A stretch of DNA of 64,000 nucleotides from Bacillota bacterium (GCA_023412915.1 JAEZRE010000020.1:186001-250000); one strand, 5' to 3'. Shown: positions 17,666-27,511, counted from the stretch's first letter. Program-made: numbers and translations. The notes: generated by a model not told the origin, from the letters alone.

Positions 17666-19057
17666 ATGTCACAAGATATTACAGCGGTAGGCATAGAGGA
17701 AAACAGCGGGTCCACAGGATTATTTGCCGTTTCGGAACAGGCGGTTGACATGCCTGCGGGAGCGGATACGCCAATGGAAGCGGGTGTGCCGGTAGGAACA
17801 GATATGCCGGCGGAAACTGCGCAGGTAGAAAAACTGTGGACGCCCAATTTTATTTTGTTGTGGCAGGGACAGCTCGTCTCGATATTAGGGGACGTCATTT
17901 ATGGAATAGCGCTTGGTTTCTGGGTCCTGGCTGTAACCGGCTCCACGGCATTGATGGGGACGATGATGGCGGCTTCTACATTGCCGGCGGTGCTTGTTTC
18001 TCCGTTTGCAGGGGTCATTGCGGACAGGACGGACAGGAGGAAGCTGCTCATTCTGATGGATATAATAAGGGGCGCGGCGGTAGTTTTATTGGCAATAGCG
18101 GTATTCAGAGGATCTGACGGGATATGGATGGTATTTACCACGGGGATCGTACTGAGCGTATGCGGGGCATTTTTTTCACCCGCGGTCGGTTCGACTATAC
18201 CCGACATTGTACCCAAATCCCGATTGATTGGTGCAAACTCGATGATGGGAATAATCCAGTCCGGCTCGAACATCATAGGAAACTCCGCCGGAGGCTTCCT
18301 GTTCCAGGTGCTTGGCGCACCCGTGCTGTTTCTTTTCAACGGACTGTCATTTATTGTTTCCGCCTTTTTGAATCTGTTTTTGAAAATACCTAAAATCGAG
18401 CGAAAGGAAAAACAGCATTTCTTTGCCGACATGAAGGACGGGTACAAATTTGTCTGGCGCTTCCGCGGGTTGAGAGATCTGCTCGTCATCATTTCGGTCT
18501 TGAATTTCGTATCTTTCGTAGCGATAGTGCTGTTTCTTCCGCTTTTTCAGCAGACGGAATCCCTTGGACCGGGAAGGTACGGCGTCGCCATGGCGTTTTT
18601 GACCGGAGGTATGCTGGTAGCCATGATAGCGACATCAGCCATCAAGTTTGCTCCTGCCGGCAGGTTAAAGATATTCATGCTTTCGTCCGTTATCGGGTTT
18701 ATATGCTTCTCGGCAACTGCGCTGGCTGAAAATTTCATTTTGATGTGCGTACTGATCTTCCTTGGAGGCTTCTTCAATGCAATAATCAATGTCTTTATAA
18801 ATACTACGATTCAATTGACGGTACCGCAGTTTATGCGCGGAAAGGTATTCGCACTGGTCAGCATGCTGTCGCAAGCCCTGACACCTTTTGGAATGCTGCT
18901 CGGGGGCGTACTGGGTGAATTCTTCCCGATAAGGACGATCATTTTTGTATGCTTCATGTTTACGCTTGTTGCATTCATACCCTTTGGCTTTATGAAATCC
19001 TTCAGACGTTTTATTAATTTCGATCCCGAAAAGGAGACCCTGGAAGATATTTTGTAG
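17666..19057 (+). CDS. MFS exporter (enterobactin-exporter-like MFS_3 type)
   Basis: 463 residues with about twelve membrane segments and the motif GVIADRTDRRKLL (loop 2-3). The pattern LWQGQLVSILGDVIYGIALGFW near the first segment is typical of the MFS_3 drug or siderophore exporter group. It carries an unusual ~55-residue Met/Pro/Ala-rich acidic N-terminal extension ahead of the first membrane segment; a start downstream is possible but the GAGG site fits ATG 17666. Substrate unknown. Confidence 0.85.
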   Translation: MSQDITAVGIEENSGSTGLFAVSEQAVDMPAGADTPMEAGVPVGTDMPAETAQVEKLWTPNFILLWQGQLVSILGDVIYGIALGFWVLAVTGSTALMGTMMAASTLPAVLVSPFAGVIADRTDRRKLLILMDIIRGAAVVLLAIAVFRGSDGIWMVFTTGIVLSVCGAFFSPAVGSTIPDIVPKSRLIGANSMMGIIQSGSNIIGNSAGGFLFQVLGAPVLFLFNGLSFIVSAFLNLFLKIPKIERKEKQHFFADMKDGYKFVWRFRGLRDLLVIISVLNFVSFVAIVLFLPLFQQTESLGPGRYGVAMAFLTGGMLVAMIATSAIKFAPAGRLKIFMLSSVIGFICFSATALAENFILMCVLIFLGGFFNAIINVFINTTIQLTVPQFMRGKVFALVSMLSQALTPFGMLLGGVLGEFFPIRTIIFVCFMFTLVAFIPFGFMKSFRRFINFDPEKETLEDIL

Positions 19058-19136
19058 GGGAGGAAATATATCAACTGCCGTAATACAGGAGGGTCTGGAA
19101 TATGAAGGGATAGATGTCCGATAACGGTTTCGAGGC

Positions 19137-21404
19137 TTATATATGCCTTTTAATGCATTCTTCGAGCTTTTGCCTGCCGACTGGCTTTGCTATGTAATCA
19201 TCCATTCCTGCGGCCAGGCATTTCTCACGGTCGCTTTCAAATGCGTTTGCGGTCATTGCTATAATAGGCGTTCCCGAGTTTTTACCTCCCGACGCCTTTA
19301 TTATTGTGGATGCTTCGTAACCGTCCATTTCAGGCATCTGGCAGTCCATAAGCAGCAGGTCGTACTTTTCGGTATCGCAGAGCTCTACCGCCTGTTTCCC
19401 GTTTTCGGCGGTGAATACTTCGAACCCCATTTTCTGCAGCAATATGGTTGCCAGCTTTCTGTTGGCGGCAATGTCTTCAACAAGCAGTATGCGGGCTTTT
19501 TTGTCTTTTGCGGGAGCAGCCTCCAACGTTGCTTTTTCTGTCGGTAGGGCGGAAATGCCCTCGGCTTCATCCGGTGACGCGTTTTCCACTACGGTTCTTA
19601 TTATAAAGGTGCTACCCTTTCCGGGTTCGCTGATGACTCTTATATCGCCGCCCATGAGGTCGATTATTTTTTTGCTGATGGCCAGACCAAGCCCGGTACC
19701 TCCGTACTTTCTTGTAGTGGAGGCGTCGGCCTGTGTGAATACCTGAAACAGCTTGCGCTGGACCTCTCCTGACATCCCGATTCCAGTATCGGCTACTTCA
19801 AAGCTGAGCACCGTACGGCTGTTTTCTGCGGCGTCGCCGTTATACCCGGCATCTTCTTTAATTTCAGTATTTGGTGCGTTCAGCTCATTTCCTTCCACTG
19901 CGGACACTTTTACCGATACGCTCCCGTTCTCCGTGAACTTGACCGCATTGCCGATTATATTGTTCAATACCTGTTTCAGTTTGAAGGAGTCGCTTCTTAC
20001 ATATGCAGGCACGCCTTCCGAAATGTCCGCGGATAATTTCGTACCCTTGCCTGCAGCCGAAGGTATGAACAATTTTACGGAATCCTGTACAAGGCTGTGC
20101 AGGTTGAACGGTATTTTCTCGAGTTCTATCTTGCCTGCCTCTATTCTTGAGTAATCGAGTATGTCGTTTATCAGAAAAAGCAGCGTTTCGGAAGCGGATT
20201 TCACATATTGCAGATATTCGGCTTGCTCGGTGTTGAGGTCAGTTCCGTTAAGCAGCTCGAGGAAGCCGACAATGCCATTCATAGGAGTCCTTATCTCATG
20301 TGACAGGTTGGCGAGGAACTGGCTTTTGGCGATATTTGCAGCCTCCGCCAGTTCTTTTGCCTTTAAAAGGTCTTCCTGGGCCTGCCTGATGTCCGTTATG
20401 TCCCGCAAAATGACCAACTGGCCGTAAGTATCTTTCTTCTCCGTCAATAATGACACCCTGACTTCTATTATCCTGTTGTCAAGGTGCAAGCTTTCGGTTC
20501 TTATTTTATTCAAATCGACGACCTTGTCCAGTATCCTGGAAAGCTCCGGCAGCAAAGCGTCCAATGGCTTTCCGAACAGCTGCTCCTCATTGATTTTCAG
20601 CAATTCGACAGCCGCGGAGTTGATATCTGCAACCCTGCTTTTGTTATCGAGCACCAGAACGCCGTCGCTCAGTTCACCGAACAAGGTGTGCCTTGCCACG
20701 GGCATAAGGTCGAGCATACGGTATCTGGTGATGGCGAATTGAAAAATAAAACCAGTCATGATAAAACCGAGCGGCGTAAGGTCAAGAGATGGCATAGGAG
20801 TGATTCCGAGCATATAAAGGCAATTGGAGACCCAGGGAGCTACAGAAGCGAACAATAATAGTAATACCTGACGCCTTATCAGCCTGTGTGAATTTCGCAT
20901 TACGTTAACCATCATAACGACGCCCGCGACTACGTAGAGATAAAAATACACCACCAGACACATAAGGATCGTACCATGACCGTAAATCACCTGCAACCGG
21001 CCATTGGAATAGTATGGCGTCAGAGTTGGCCAGATCAGGTGGTGATACTCGTTCGTAAAGACAAGGAGCAGCAGGATGGAGGACATTACGACCATCAATA
21101 TTTTTATTCCTCTCTTTATCAGCTGGTCCTTTTTGAAATAGGTAAATACAAACATCAGCCACAATGGCATGACTACGCATACGCCTATGTAGGAAATTTT
21201 TGAGAAGAGAATTTTTTCGCTGAAATTATTCGACGCTATCTCGATACCGTTGGCGATCGACCATAGGGATGCGGCTGCCAGCATAATCCTGAAATAAAGG
21301 ATGCTGGCATCGTATTTGTTCTTGGCGGTATAAAGTATGATCAGCAATAATATAGTTCCGGAGAACAGCATGGCTACTGTAGGTATATTCAGGCTGAAGT
21401 CCAT
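19137..21404 (-). CDS. Hybrid sensor histidine kinase with 7TM N-terminus, PAS and receiver
   Basis: 755 residues. Seven or so membrane segments (about 8-215) of the histidine-kinase N-terminal 7TM type, a PAS domain (about 225-335), HisKA with LSHEIRTPMNG, ATPase domain with NIIGNAVKFTENG and GTGLGLAISKKII, and a C-terminal receiver with VEDIAANR, LLMDCQMPEMDG (phospho-acceptor Asp) and YIAKPV. Downstream of a receiver gene and an Hpt gene in one operon (Hpt first), a complete phosphorelay without a DNA-binding output. Signal unknown. Confidence 0.93.
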   Translation of the reverse strand: MDFSLNIPTVAMLFSGTILLLIILYTAKNKYDASILYFRIMLAAASLWSIANGIEIASNNFSEKILFSKISYIGVCVVMPLWLMFVFTYFKKDQLIKRGIKILMVVMSSILLLLVFTNEYHHLIWPTLTPYYSNGRLQVIYGHGTILMCLVVYFYLYVVAGVVMMVNVMRNSHRLIRRQVLLLLFASVAPWVSNCLYMLGITPMPSLDLTPLGFIMTGFIFQFAITRYRMLDLMPVARHTLFGELSDGVLVLDNKSRVADINSAAVELLKINEEQLFGKPLDALLPELSRILDKVVDLNKIRTESLHLDNRIIEVRVSLLTEKKDTYGQLVILRDITDIRQAQEDLLKAKELAEAANIAKSQFLANLSHEIRTPMNGIVGFLELLNGTDLNTEQAEYLQYVKSASETLLFLINDILDYSRIEAGKIELEKIPFNLHSLVQDSVKLFIPSAAGKGTKLSADISEGVPAYVRSDSFKLKQVLNNIIGNAVKFTENGSVSVKVSAVEGNELNAPNTEIKEDAGYNGDAAENSRTVLSFEVADTGIGMSGEVQRKLFQVFTQADASTTRKYGGTGLGLAISKKIIDLMGGDIRVISEPGKGSTFIIRTVVENASPDEAEGISALPTEKATLEAAPAKDKKARILLVEDIAANRKLATILLQKMGFEVFTAENGKQAVELCDTEKYDLLLMDCQMPEMDGYEASTIIKASGGKNSGTPIIAMTANAFESDREKCLAAGMDDYIAKPVGRQKLEECIKRHI

Positions 21405-21446
21405 AAAAGCCTCCCAACTTGTGCCCGTGCGATTTGTTTACTTCAC

Positions 21447-21944
21447 TTATGGCTCGAGGTCTTCGTCCCTTACACCGGCGTCTTCCTTTGTGCCGGTGTC
21501 TTGCGCTTTCTCCGGTTCGGCGCTTGTTCCGCCGGTTTCGGTAATTGTTCCGTTAATGCTTTCTTCAAGTGCTTTTTTGACTCTTTCAACAAGTATCTGG
21601 GAATTTATCGGCTTTACCATATAACCCTGTATCCCGAGGGTTTTAGCTTTTAAAACGTTTGTTCTGTCCGAATGCTGCGTAAGCATTATTATCGGTATTT
21701 TTTTGAACCGCTCCACAGCGCGTATTTTGGCAACAAGATCAAAACCTGTCGTTTCCACAAGCGTCAGATCCATGAGTATCATGTCGGCGACCTCGCCGTA
21801 TTCGTCGATCGTGTTGAACATTCCGAATTCGGTGCCGGCCTCGCGGACCGTAATACCTTCCTTCTGAAGAATTACTCGGACTTCTCTCCTGATAGACGGA
21901 GAATCGTCTACAATAAGAACTACCTTCCCATATACGTTGAACAT
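21447..21944 (-). CDS. Receiver-domain response regulator without output domain
   Basis: 165 residues. Receiver at 6-130 with LIVDDSPS, phospho-acceptor in ILMDLTLVETTG and Lys in YMVKPIN, then a ~35-residue acidic, Thr/Glu-rich tail with no recognisable domain. It probably passes phosphate within the relay or acts by protein contact, CheY-like. Located 12 bases after the Hpt gene and before the hybrid kinase. Confidence 0.9.
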   Translation of the reverse strand: MFNVYGKVVLIVDDSPSIRREVRVILQKEGITVREAGTEFGMFNTIDEYGEVADMILMDLTLVETTGFDLVAKIRAVERFKKIPIIMLTQHSDRTNVLKAKTLGIQGYMVKPINSQILVERVKKALEESINGTITETGGTSAEPEKAQDTGTKEDAGVRDEDLEP

Positions 21945-21956
21945 TGGCCGACTCCT

Positions 21957-22298
21957 CTATTTCCTGCAAAAGCTGATTATCTCTCCAGCCGCTTCTATTA
22001 TGTCGTTTACAAGTAAATCCACGCAGACTCCGATCTCTTCGGTTCTTTCAGCCTTCAGTCTGGCGTTCAGTTCAGACGATCGGTCGAATACATTCACTGC
22101 CATATAGCTGCCGGAAATACCCTTAATGTTATGGACCGTTTTATATAGATTTTTATAGTCTTTGCCCGAAAGCTGCCTGAGAAGCTTGTCCTTTTCTTCG
22201 AGAAGCTCCTGAAGAAAACCTTCATAAAGCTCCTTTAGAGACGGATCATCCAGGCCGGTCTCGCTCTGAAATCTTTCAAAATCCACCGAGTTTGACAT
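21957..22298 (-). CDS. Hpt-domain phosphotransfer protein
   Basis: 113 residues, nearly all one Hpt four-helix domain. The phospho-acceptor His is in YKTVHNIKGISGS (about residues 52-64), the classic H-x-x-K-G signature. It would shuttle phosphate between the hybrid kinase receiver and the stand-alone receiver. First gene of the three-gene operon. Confidence 0.9.
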   Translation of the reverse strand: MSNSVDFERFQSETGLDDPSLKELYEGFLQELLEEKDKLLRQLSGKDYKNLYKTVHNIKGISGSYMAVNVFDRSSELNARLKAERTEEIGVCVDLLVNDIIEAAGEIISFCRK

Positions 22299-22412
22299 AT
22301 CCGGTTTAACCTCCTGTCGTCCTTATTGATATTTTAGCATGATATGTAAACTCAATAAAGCATAATTCTTAAAAAAAGTAAAAAGCGAAGAAATGATGGC
22401 GAAAAAAGGGTA

Positions 22413-22421
22413 TGATATAAT
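22413..22421 (+). promoter_or_regulatory. Extended -10 promoter for the FHA-SEDS-PBP operon
   Basis: TGATATAAT, a TGnTATAAT extended -10, lies 86 bases before the FHA gene. No clear -35 is seen, which extended -10 promoters do not need. Confidence 0.55.
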
Positions 22422-22506
22422 TGGTTAATATATGAAAAGGTTTAAGACCGACAATTGACATCATTTATTGCAGCTAAAGGGAAAAGGGGAATTTGGAGGT
22501 AAATAG

Positions 22507-22950
22507 TTGTTTGAGATAGTATCGTCGCTTTTGAAATATATTTTTATTACTGTCATATATCTTTTCATCTATGCCATAATCCGTATGATTTACCTTGATA
22601 TCAGACCGACCGGGCCTGCCGGAAAAAACGGCTTGCCGTATCTTAAGCTTGTGAACCGTCGGGATGATCTGGACTTCAAGGTGGAAGAGAGTTATATGCT
22701 GACTGACAGACTTACGATCGGACGCGCCCAGGGCAACGGAATTACGGTTGCCGACCCGTTCCTTTCAGGAAAGCACGCGGCTTTCATATACAAGGATGGG
22801 GCTTGTACGGTGGAGGATCTGAGCAGTACAAACGGTACGCTTGTTAACGGCGGTAAACTGGAGGCGCCGATCGGACTAAAGGACGGGGATAGAATACACA
22901 TAGGTCAGCTGGACTTTTTGTATGTGGCGGGCAGGAGGGACGAAAAATGA
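22507..22950 (+). CDS. Membrane-anchored FHA-domain protein
   Basis: 147 residues from TTG 22507, with GGAGGT six bases upstream. One N-terminal membrane segment (about 8-30), then a cytoplasmic FHA domain with TIGRAQGN, LSGKHA and STNGT, the phosphothreonine-binding residues. FHA proteins dock on Ser/Thr-phosphorylated partners. The stop overlaps the SEDS gene start, so it probably regulates the wall enzymes made from the same mRNA. Confidence 0.92.
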   Translation: MFEIVSSLLKYIFITVIYLFIYAIIRMIYLDIRPTGPAGKNGLPYLKLVNRRDDLDFKVEESYMLTDRLTIGRAQGNGITVADPFLSGKHAAFIYKDGACTVEDLSSTNGTLVNGGKLEAPIGLKDGDRIHIGQLDFLYVAGRRDEK

Positions 22951-24380
22951 AAGCTGGCAGACACCTTCGGCCTTTAAACCTGATCGTAATTGTAAATGTC
23001 ATAGGTTACGGCCTATTGTATCTTTACAAGAAACCATACGATAATTATATTCTTATAGCCGGCCTGGCGGCTATTTTTCTTATAGGACTGGGATATTCGG
23101 CAATAAAACTTATGAAACTTGGAGACGGATACCTTTTTCTTATAGCCGGCATGCTATCGAGTATAGGGATCATCATGCTGTACAGGCTGGATCGCGATTT
23201 GGGCTTCAAACAAATCATATGGTTTGCCACCGGGATAGTATTGTTTTTTATCAGCTGCTTATTATTCAGAAGATTTCGAATCTGGGAAAGGCTCGTATAT
23301 CTATATCCTTTGGCTTCGTTGCTGTTGTTTGCGGTAACTCTTTTTTTCGGCACGAACATAAAAGGAGCGAAAAACTGGATCATAATAGGTAGCTTCAGCA
23401 TTCAGCCATCGGAAGTCATCAAGATTCTGTTTGTGTTTTTTGTTGCCGGCTATCTCAAGCTATATGAAAGTAATTTTAAGGAAGCTGAGGTTTTCAAGGT
23501 CGGAAAGCTTGCAGTCAGACCGGTTCATGTACTGATAGTCGTGTCTTTCATGCATCTGGGCTTCATGGTCGTACAGCAGGAATGGGGCACGGCTTTAATG
23601 ATTTTCATGGTCTATTTTATGCTGTTCTACGTTTTTGTAAATGACATACCCTATTTGGTAATAAATGCCGTACTTGCCGTCGCAGGAGGTCTGGCAGGCG
23701 TGCTCTTTGTAAACCACATCAGGATCAGGGTCGATACCTGGCTTGATCCGTGGAAGGATATTGCGGGAACGGGATACCAGATCACACAATCACTTTTTGC
23801 AATCGGTGCGGGCGGATTTTTCGGGACAGGCCTTGGCCTGGGCAGACCGGATTTTATTCCGGAGGTGGAAACCGATTTCATATTTTCGGCTGTGTGCGAG
23901 GAAATGGGCATTTTCGGCGGGGCCGCAGTTGTACTGCTCTACTTTATATTGACTTACAGGGGCTTCAAAATTGCGCTTTCTTTAAAGAATCAATTCACAA
24001 AGGTTTTAGCTTTCGGAATTACTCTGGTTTTCGGATTTCAAACGTTTATAATTGTAGGCGGCGTCATAAAGCTCATCCCTCTGTCAGGCATCACGCTGCC
24101 TTTTATCAGTTACGGTGGCAGTTCGCTCGTGGTCAGCTTCATTGCGCTTGGGATACTGCAGGCTGTTTCGGCCGGGCCTTCTGCGCGGTGGGTCGACGCA
24201 GAGCTTTCTGCCCTGAGGACTGATGCTGCACCCCCGGCTATGAAGGCCGACACCATGCCCGACACCGCACCGGAAGCTGCGCCTGAAGCTAGGCCAGAAA
24301 CCAGGCCTGTCGACGCACCGGAAGCTGCGCCTGAAGCTGCACCCGAAGCCGTATCTTCTTCCGGAGAAGGAGGAGACTGA
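22947..24380 (+). CDS. SEDS-family peptidoglycan polymerase (FtsW/RodA/SpoVE-like)
   Basis: 477 residues with ten or so membrane segments; a lipid-II polymerising glycosyltransferase. The signature GVIKLIPLSGITLPFISYGGSSLV near residues 370-395 matches SEDS proteins, as does GTNIKGAKNWIIIG. A ~65-residue cytoplasmic tail is made of Ala/Pro/Glu units (PEAAPEA), unusual and perhaps a flexible tether. Between FHA and PBP genes with overlapping ends. Whether it acts in division, elongation or spore cortex is not decided by sequence. Confidence 0.92.
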   Translation: MKAGRHLRPLNLIVIVNVIGYGLLYLYKKPYDNYILIAGLAAIFLIGLGYSAIKLMKLGDGYLFLIAGMLSSIGIIMLYRLDRDLGFKQIIWFATGIVLFFISCLLFRRFRIWERLVYLYPLASLLLFAVTLFFGTNIKGAKNWIIIGSFSIQPSEVIKILFVFFVAGYLKLYESNFKEAEVFKVGKLAVRPVHVLIVVSFMHLGFMVVQQEWGTALMIFMVYFMLFYVFVNDIPYLVINAVLAVAGGLAGVLFVNHIRIRVDTWLDPWKDIAGTGYQITQSLFAIGAGGFFGTGLGLGRPDFIPEVETDFIFSAVCEEMGIFGGAAVVLLYFILTYRGFKIALSLKNQFTKVLAFGITLVFGFQTFIIVGGVIKLIPLSGITLPFISYGGSSLVVSFIALGILQAVSAGPSARWVDAELSALRTDAAPPAMKADTMPDTAPEAAPEARPETRPVDAPEAAPEAAPEAVSSSGEGGD

Positions 24381-25801
24381 TGGAGAAGCAAAACAGGAGG
24401 ATCGTACACGTCCTCATACTCATGTGCTTTCTTTTCCTTTCAATAATAATCTACCTGACTTATTTCGAGATATTTGAGAAGGACAGGATATTGTCCAGTT
24501 CATATAACCGGCGTCAATGGGAACAGGAGGACACCACCCGGAGGGGGAGCATCCTTGACAGGAATGGGACGGTATTGGCATACAGCAAGGGCGACGGCAG
24601 CAAACAGGAGCGTACTTATCCGTACGGGAGGCTCTACAGCCAGGTCATCGGATACAATTCGAGAACATATGGCAAATCGCAGCTTGAGGCACAGTATAAC
24701 AACGAACTCCTGAACATATGGGAGTTTTCGCCGATAACAGGTCTCCGGAACCTGCTGGAGGGAGAAAAGAAAACGGGAAACAATCTGTACCTTACGCTTG
24801 ATCACAAGCTGCAGAAAAAAGCCGATCAGCTCCTGGGCAGCAGAAAAGGGGCGATCGTCGTAATGCGGCCCAAGACAGGCGAGGTTCTGGCAATGGTCAG
24901 TAAGCCCGATTTCGAACCTGGCAGCGCGAAACTCGAGCAAAACTGGCAGGAGATGGTCGAAGCCGAAGATCATCCATTCCTCCCGCGTGCCACACAGGGG
25001 CTTTATGCGCCCGGTTCGACCTTCAAGGTGTTGATTTCCGCCGCGGCTCTCGAAAACGGCGTCGGCCTGGGGAACTATGACGACAAGGGAAGTATAGTAA
25101 TAGACGGAATGAAAATAAGCAATTATGGCAAGGAAGCAAATGGCAATATAGATATGTCAGGCGCGCTGGCAGTCTCGAGCAACGTGGTATTCTCTCAGAT
25201 AGGAGTCGAGCTCGGTGAGAAAAACCTCAGGGATATTGCCTCACGGGCGGGAATGAACCGCGATATACCTTTCGATATCAATGCCGGCGTCAGCCGTTTT
25301 CCTTACAAGACCATGGGCAAGACCGATCTTGCGGCTGTAGGAATAGGCCAGGGTAGGCTGCAGGTGACTCCTCTGTTTATGGCAATGATCGCGTCGGGTA
25401 TTGCGAACGACGGAGTCATTATGAGGCCCTATCTTGTGGAGCGGGTGGTTTCTCCTAACGATGCTGTGATCAGGACCACTCAGCAGGAAATGTTCAGCCG
25501 GCTGACTTCCCCTGAGATTGCTGCCGAAGTCAATATAATGATGCAAGGCGTGGTTAAAACGGGAACGGGTAAGAGTGCAGCAATTAAAGGGATAAAGGTG
25601 GCGGGGAAATCAGGCACGGCTGAAAATGAACTTAGCGGTATTCAAAAAAACAAGGAGCATGCCTGGTTTATCAGTTTTGCTCCTGCGGACGACCCCCAGG
25701 TAGCCGTTGCCGTCGTACTCGAGTACGGCGGTTCGACAGGCGGAAGGGCGGCCGCTCCCATTGCGAGGGAACTTATGCGCTTAAGCATGTCAGAGGGCTG
25801 A
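24380..25801 (+). CDS. Class B penicillin-binding protein (transpeptidase)
   Basis: 473 residues, short for a class B PBP. One N-terminal membrane segment (about 10-30), a reduced N-terminal module, then the transpeptidase domain with YAPGSTFKVL (active Ser, SxxK), SSN (SxN) and KSGTAEN (KTG-type box). It cross-links glycan made by the SEDS partner encoded immediately upstream (the ATG overlaps the stop). Size and gene neighbourhood resemble PbpA of the actinobacterial FHA-RodA-PbpA locus. Its end overlaps the converging PII gene by 12 bases. Confidence 0.92.
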   Translation: MEKQNRRIVHVLILMCFLFLSIIIYLTYFEIFEKDRILSSSYNRRQWEQEDTTRRGSILDRNGTVLAYSKGDGSKQERTYPYGRLYSQVIGYNSRTYGKSQLEAQYNNELLNIWEFSPITGLRNLLEGEKKTGNNLYLTLDHKLQKKADQLLGSRKGAIVVMRPKTGEVLAMVSKPDFEPGSAKLEQNWQEMVEAEDHPFLPRATQGLYAPGSTFKVLISAAALENGVGLGNYDDKGSIVIDGMKISNYGKEANGNIDMSGALAVSSNVVFSQIGVELGEKNLRDIASRAGMNRDIPFDINAGVSRFPYKTMGKTDLAAVGIGQGRLQVTPLFMAMIASGIANDGVIMRPYLVERVVSPNDAVIRTTQQEMFSRLTSPEIAAEVNIMMQGVVKTGTGKSAAIKGIKVAGKSGTAENELSGIQKNKEHAWFISFAPADDPQVAVAVVLEYGGSTGGRAAAPIARELMRLSMSEG

Positions 25802-26128
25802 TTCTCCGCGTTCGCCCGTCCGGATGCGTATGACGTCTTCTATATCATGTACGAAAATTTTTCCGTCGCCGACCTCTCCGGTCCTGGATACCTTGGTTAT
25901 GATATCCAGGACGTCGTTTAGTCGCTTATCGTCAGTAACTATCTCGATCTTTATTTTCGGCAGGAGGTTAAGTGTCACCTCAACACCCCTGATGTATTCC
26001 TTGCGTCCTTTTTGAAGCCCACAGCCCATTACCTGGCTGACGGTTATCCCATTTATGTTGAACTTGTTCAAAGCTTCTTTTACTTCTTCCAGTTTTGCCG
26101 GTCTGATGACCGCCTCTATCTTTTTCAT
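25790..26128 (-). CDS. PII nitrogen regulatory protein
   Basis: 112 residues from ATG 26128. PII signal protein that binds 2-oxoglutarate and ATP/ADP and blocks ammonium channels. Features: MKKIEAVIRP start, T-loop with GRKEYIRG (Tyr of the T-loop kept), and GDGKIFVHDIEDVIRIRTGERG near the C-terminus. It follows the amt gene by 36 bases, the classic amtB-glnK pair. I leave the symbol open between glnB and glnK. Confidence 0.94.
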   Translation of the reverse strand: MKKIEAVIRPAKLEEVKEALNKFNINGITVSQVMGCGLQKGRKEYIRGVEVTLNLLPKIKIEIVTDDKRLNDVLDIITKVSRTGEVGDGKIFVHDIEDVIRIRTGERGESAL

Positions 26129-26164
26129 AACGGCGTCCCTTTCCAATCGGTATAATGTTCAGGG

Positions 26165-27511
26165 TTATATTATGTTGAAGGTTTCCTGTGCTGAAAACTG
26201 AGGGTACGCGTCTTCGCCATGCTGTGAGATATCCAGACCGTCTTCCTCTTCTTTTTCAGTAATACGTAGGCTCGTGAAGAGCGATATTGCTTTCAGGATA
26301 AGGAATGACAAACCCGCCGCAAAAACCAATGTAACGGCTACCGCAACGATCTGGATTCCAAGCTGTGTGAAGCCTCCTCCGACAAACAGTCCATTGTAAC
26401 GTGCGTATGAGTTGATTCTCTGGTCTGCGAACAACCCTGTTGCTATGGCTCCCCATATTCCGCCTACTCCGTGGCATCCGAACGCATCGAGCGCGTCGTC
26501 GTAACCGAATTTGGCTTTTAGTACGCTTATTGCGAAATAACATATCGGGCTGACGGCCAGGCCTATTATTATGGCTGGTACTATGCCTACAAAGCCTGCC
26601 GCGGGGGTTATGGCTACCAGACCAACTACTGCGCCTGTTGCAGCGCCGAGCAGGGTCGGTTTGCCATGCTGCATCCATTCGATTATGACCCATGAGAGTA
26701 ATGCCGATGCCGCCGCCGTATTGGTTGTGACAAATGCGCTGATTGCAAGTCCGTTAATGGCGAGGGCGCTTCCCCCGTTGAAACCGAACCATCCGAACCA
26801 GAGCAATGCTGCGCCTATCAGGACAAACGGAATGTTGTGCGGGGCCATCGGGACCTTGCCGTGACCTTTTCGCTTGCCTATCATAATACATGCTACCAGT
26901 CCGGATATACCAGAGCTTATGTGCACGACCGTGCCGCCTGCGAAGTCGAGTGCTCCCAGTTTGGCAAGCCAACCGCCCGAGCCCCAGACCCAGTGGGCCA
27001 GCGGGTCATAAACCAAGGTAGCCCAGGCTAGGGTAAATATCAAAAATACCGGGAACTTGATCCTTTCCGCAAAAGCACCGGTGATAAGAGCAGGGGTTAT
27101 TATCGCGAACATCATCTGATACATTGCGAACAGCTCATGTGGTATCGTGCCTGCGTAGGAGGACGGATCAGCGCCTACGCCGTTAAACCCTGCGAAGCTT
27201 AGATTTCCCAATATACCACCGAAGGCGTCGGGACCGAATGCAATAGTATAGCCAATAAGTATCCACTGTATCGAGATAAGCCCCATTATTGTAAATGAGT
27301 GCAGCATTGTTCCGAGGACGTTCTTTTTTCTTACCATACCTCCGTAAAACAGCGCCAATCCCGGAGTCATAAGAAACACGAGTATTGTTGAAAGAAACAT
27401 GAACGATGTATCGCCGGCATTGATCGGAGATGAGTCGGCAGCATATACAGCTGATGATAAGGACAAAATTATTAAAAGTGAAACCGACAAGCTCAAAAGC
27501 TTCAATTTCAT
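26165..27511 (-). CDS. amt: Ammonium channel
   Basis: 448 residues with a signal-like N-terminus and eleven membrane segments. Amt signatures: GGMVRKKNVLGTMLHSF, AGGTVVHISSGISGLVAC (first pore His region) and GCHGVGGIWGAIATGLFA (second pore His region). Conducts ammonia/ammonium in nitrogen shortage. The co-encoded PII protein would close it when nitrogen is ample. A promoter and an attenuator-like hairpin lie upstream. Confidence 0.96.
   Translation of the reverse strand: MKLKLLSLSVSLLIILSLSSAVYAADSSPINAGDTSFMFLSTILVFLMTPGLALFYGGMVRKKNVLGTMLHSFTIMGLISIQWILIGYTIAFGPDAFGGILGNLSFAGFNGVGADPSSYAGTIPHELFAMYQMMFAIITPALITGAFAERIKFPVFLIFTLAWATLVYDPLAHWVWGSGGWLAKLGALDFAGGTVVHISSGISGLVACIMIGKRKGHGKVPMAPHNIPFVLIGAALLWFGWFGFNGGSALAINGLAISAFVTTNTAAASALLSWVIIEWMQHGKPTLLGAATGAVVGLVAITPAAGFVGIVPAIIIGLAVSPICYFAISVLKAKFGYDDALDAFGCHGVGGIWGAIATGLFADQRINSYARYNGLFVGGGFTQLGIQIVAVAVTLVFAAGLSFLILKAISLFTSLRITEKEEEDGLDISQHGEDAYPQFSAQETFNII

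Noticed and set aside
24220..24360. Short repeats suggesting a minisatellite between SEDS and PBP genes
   Set aside because: They are in-frame Ala/Pro/Glu codons of the SEDS protein tail, not an intergenic repeat.
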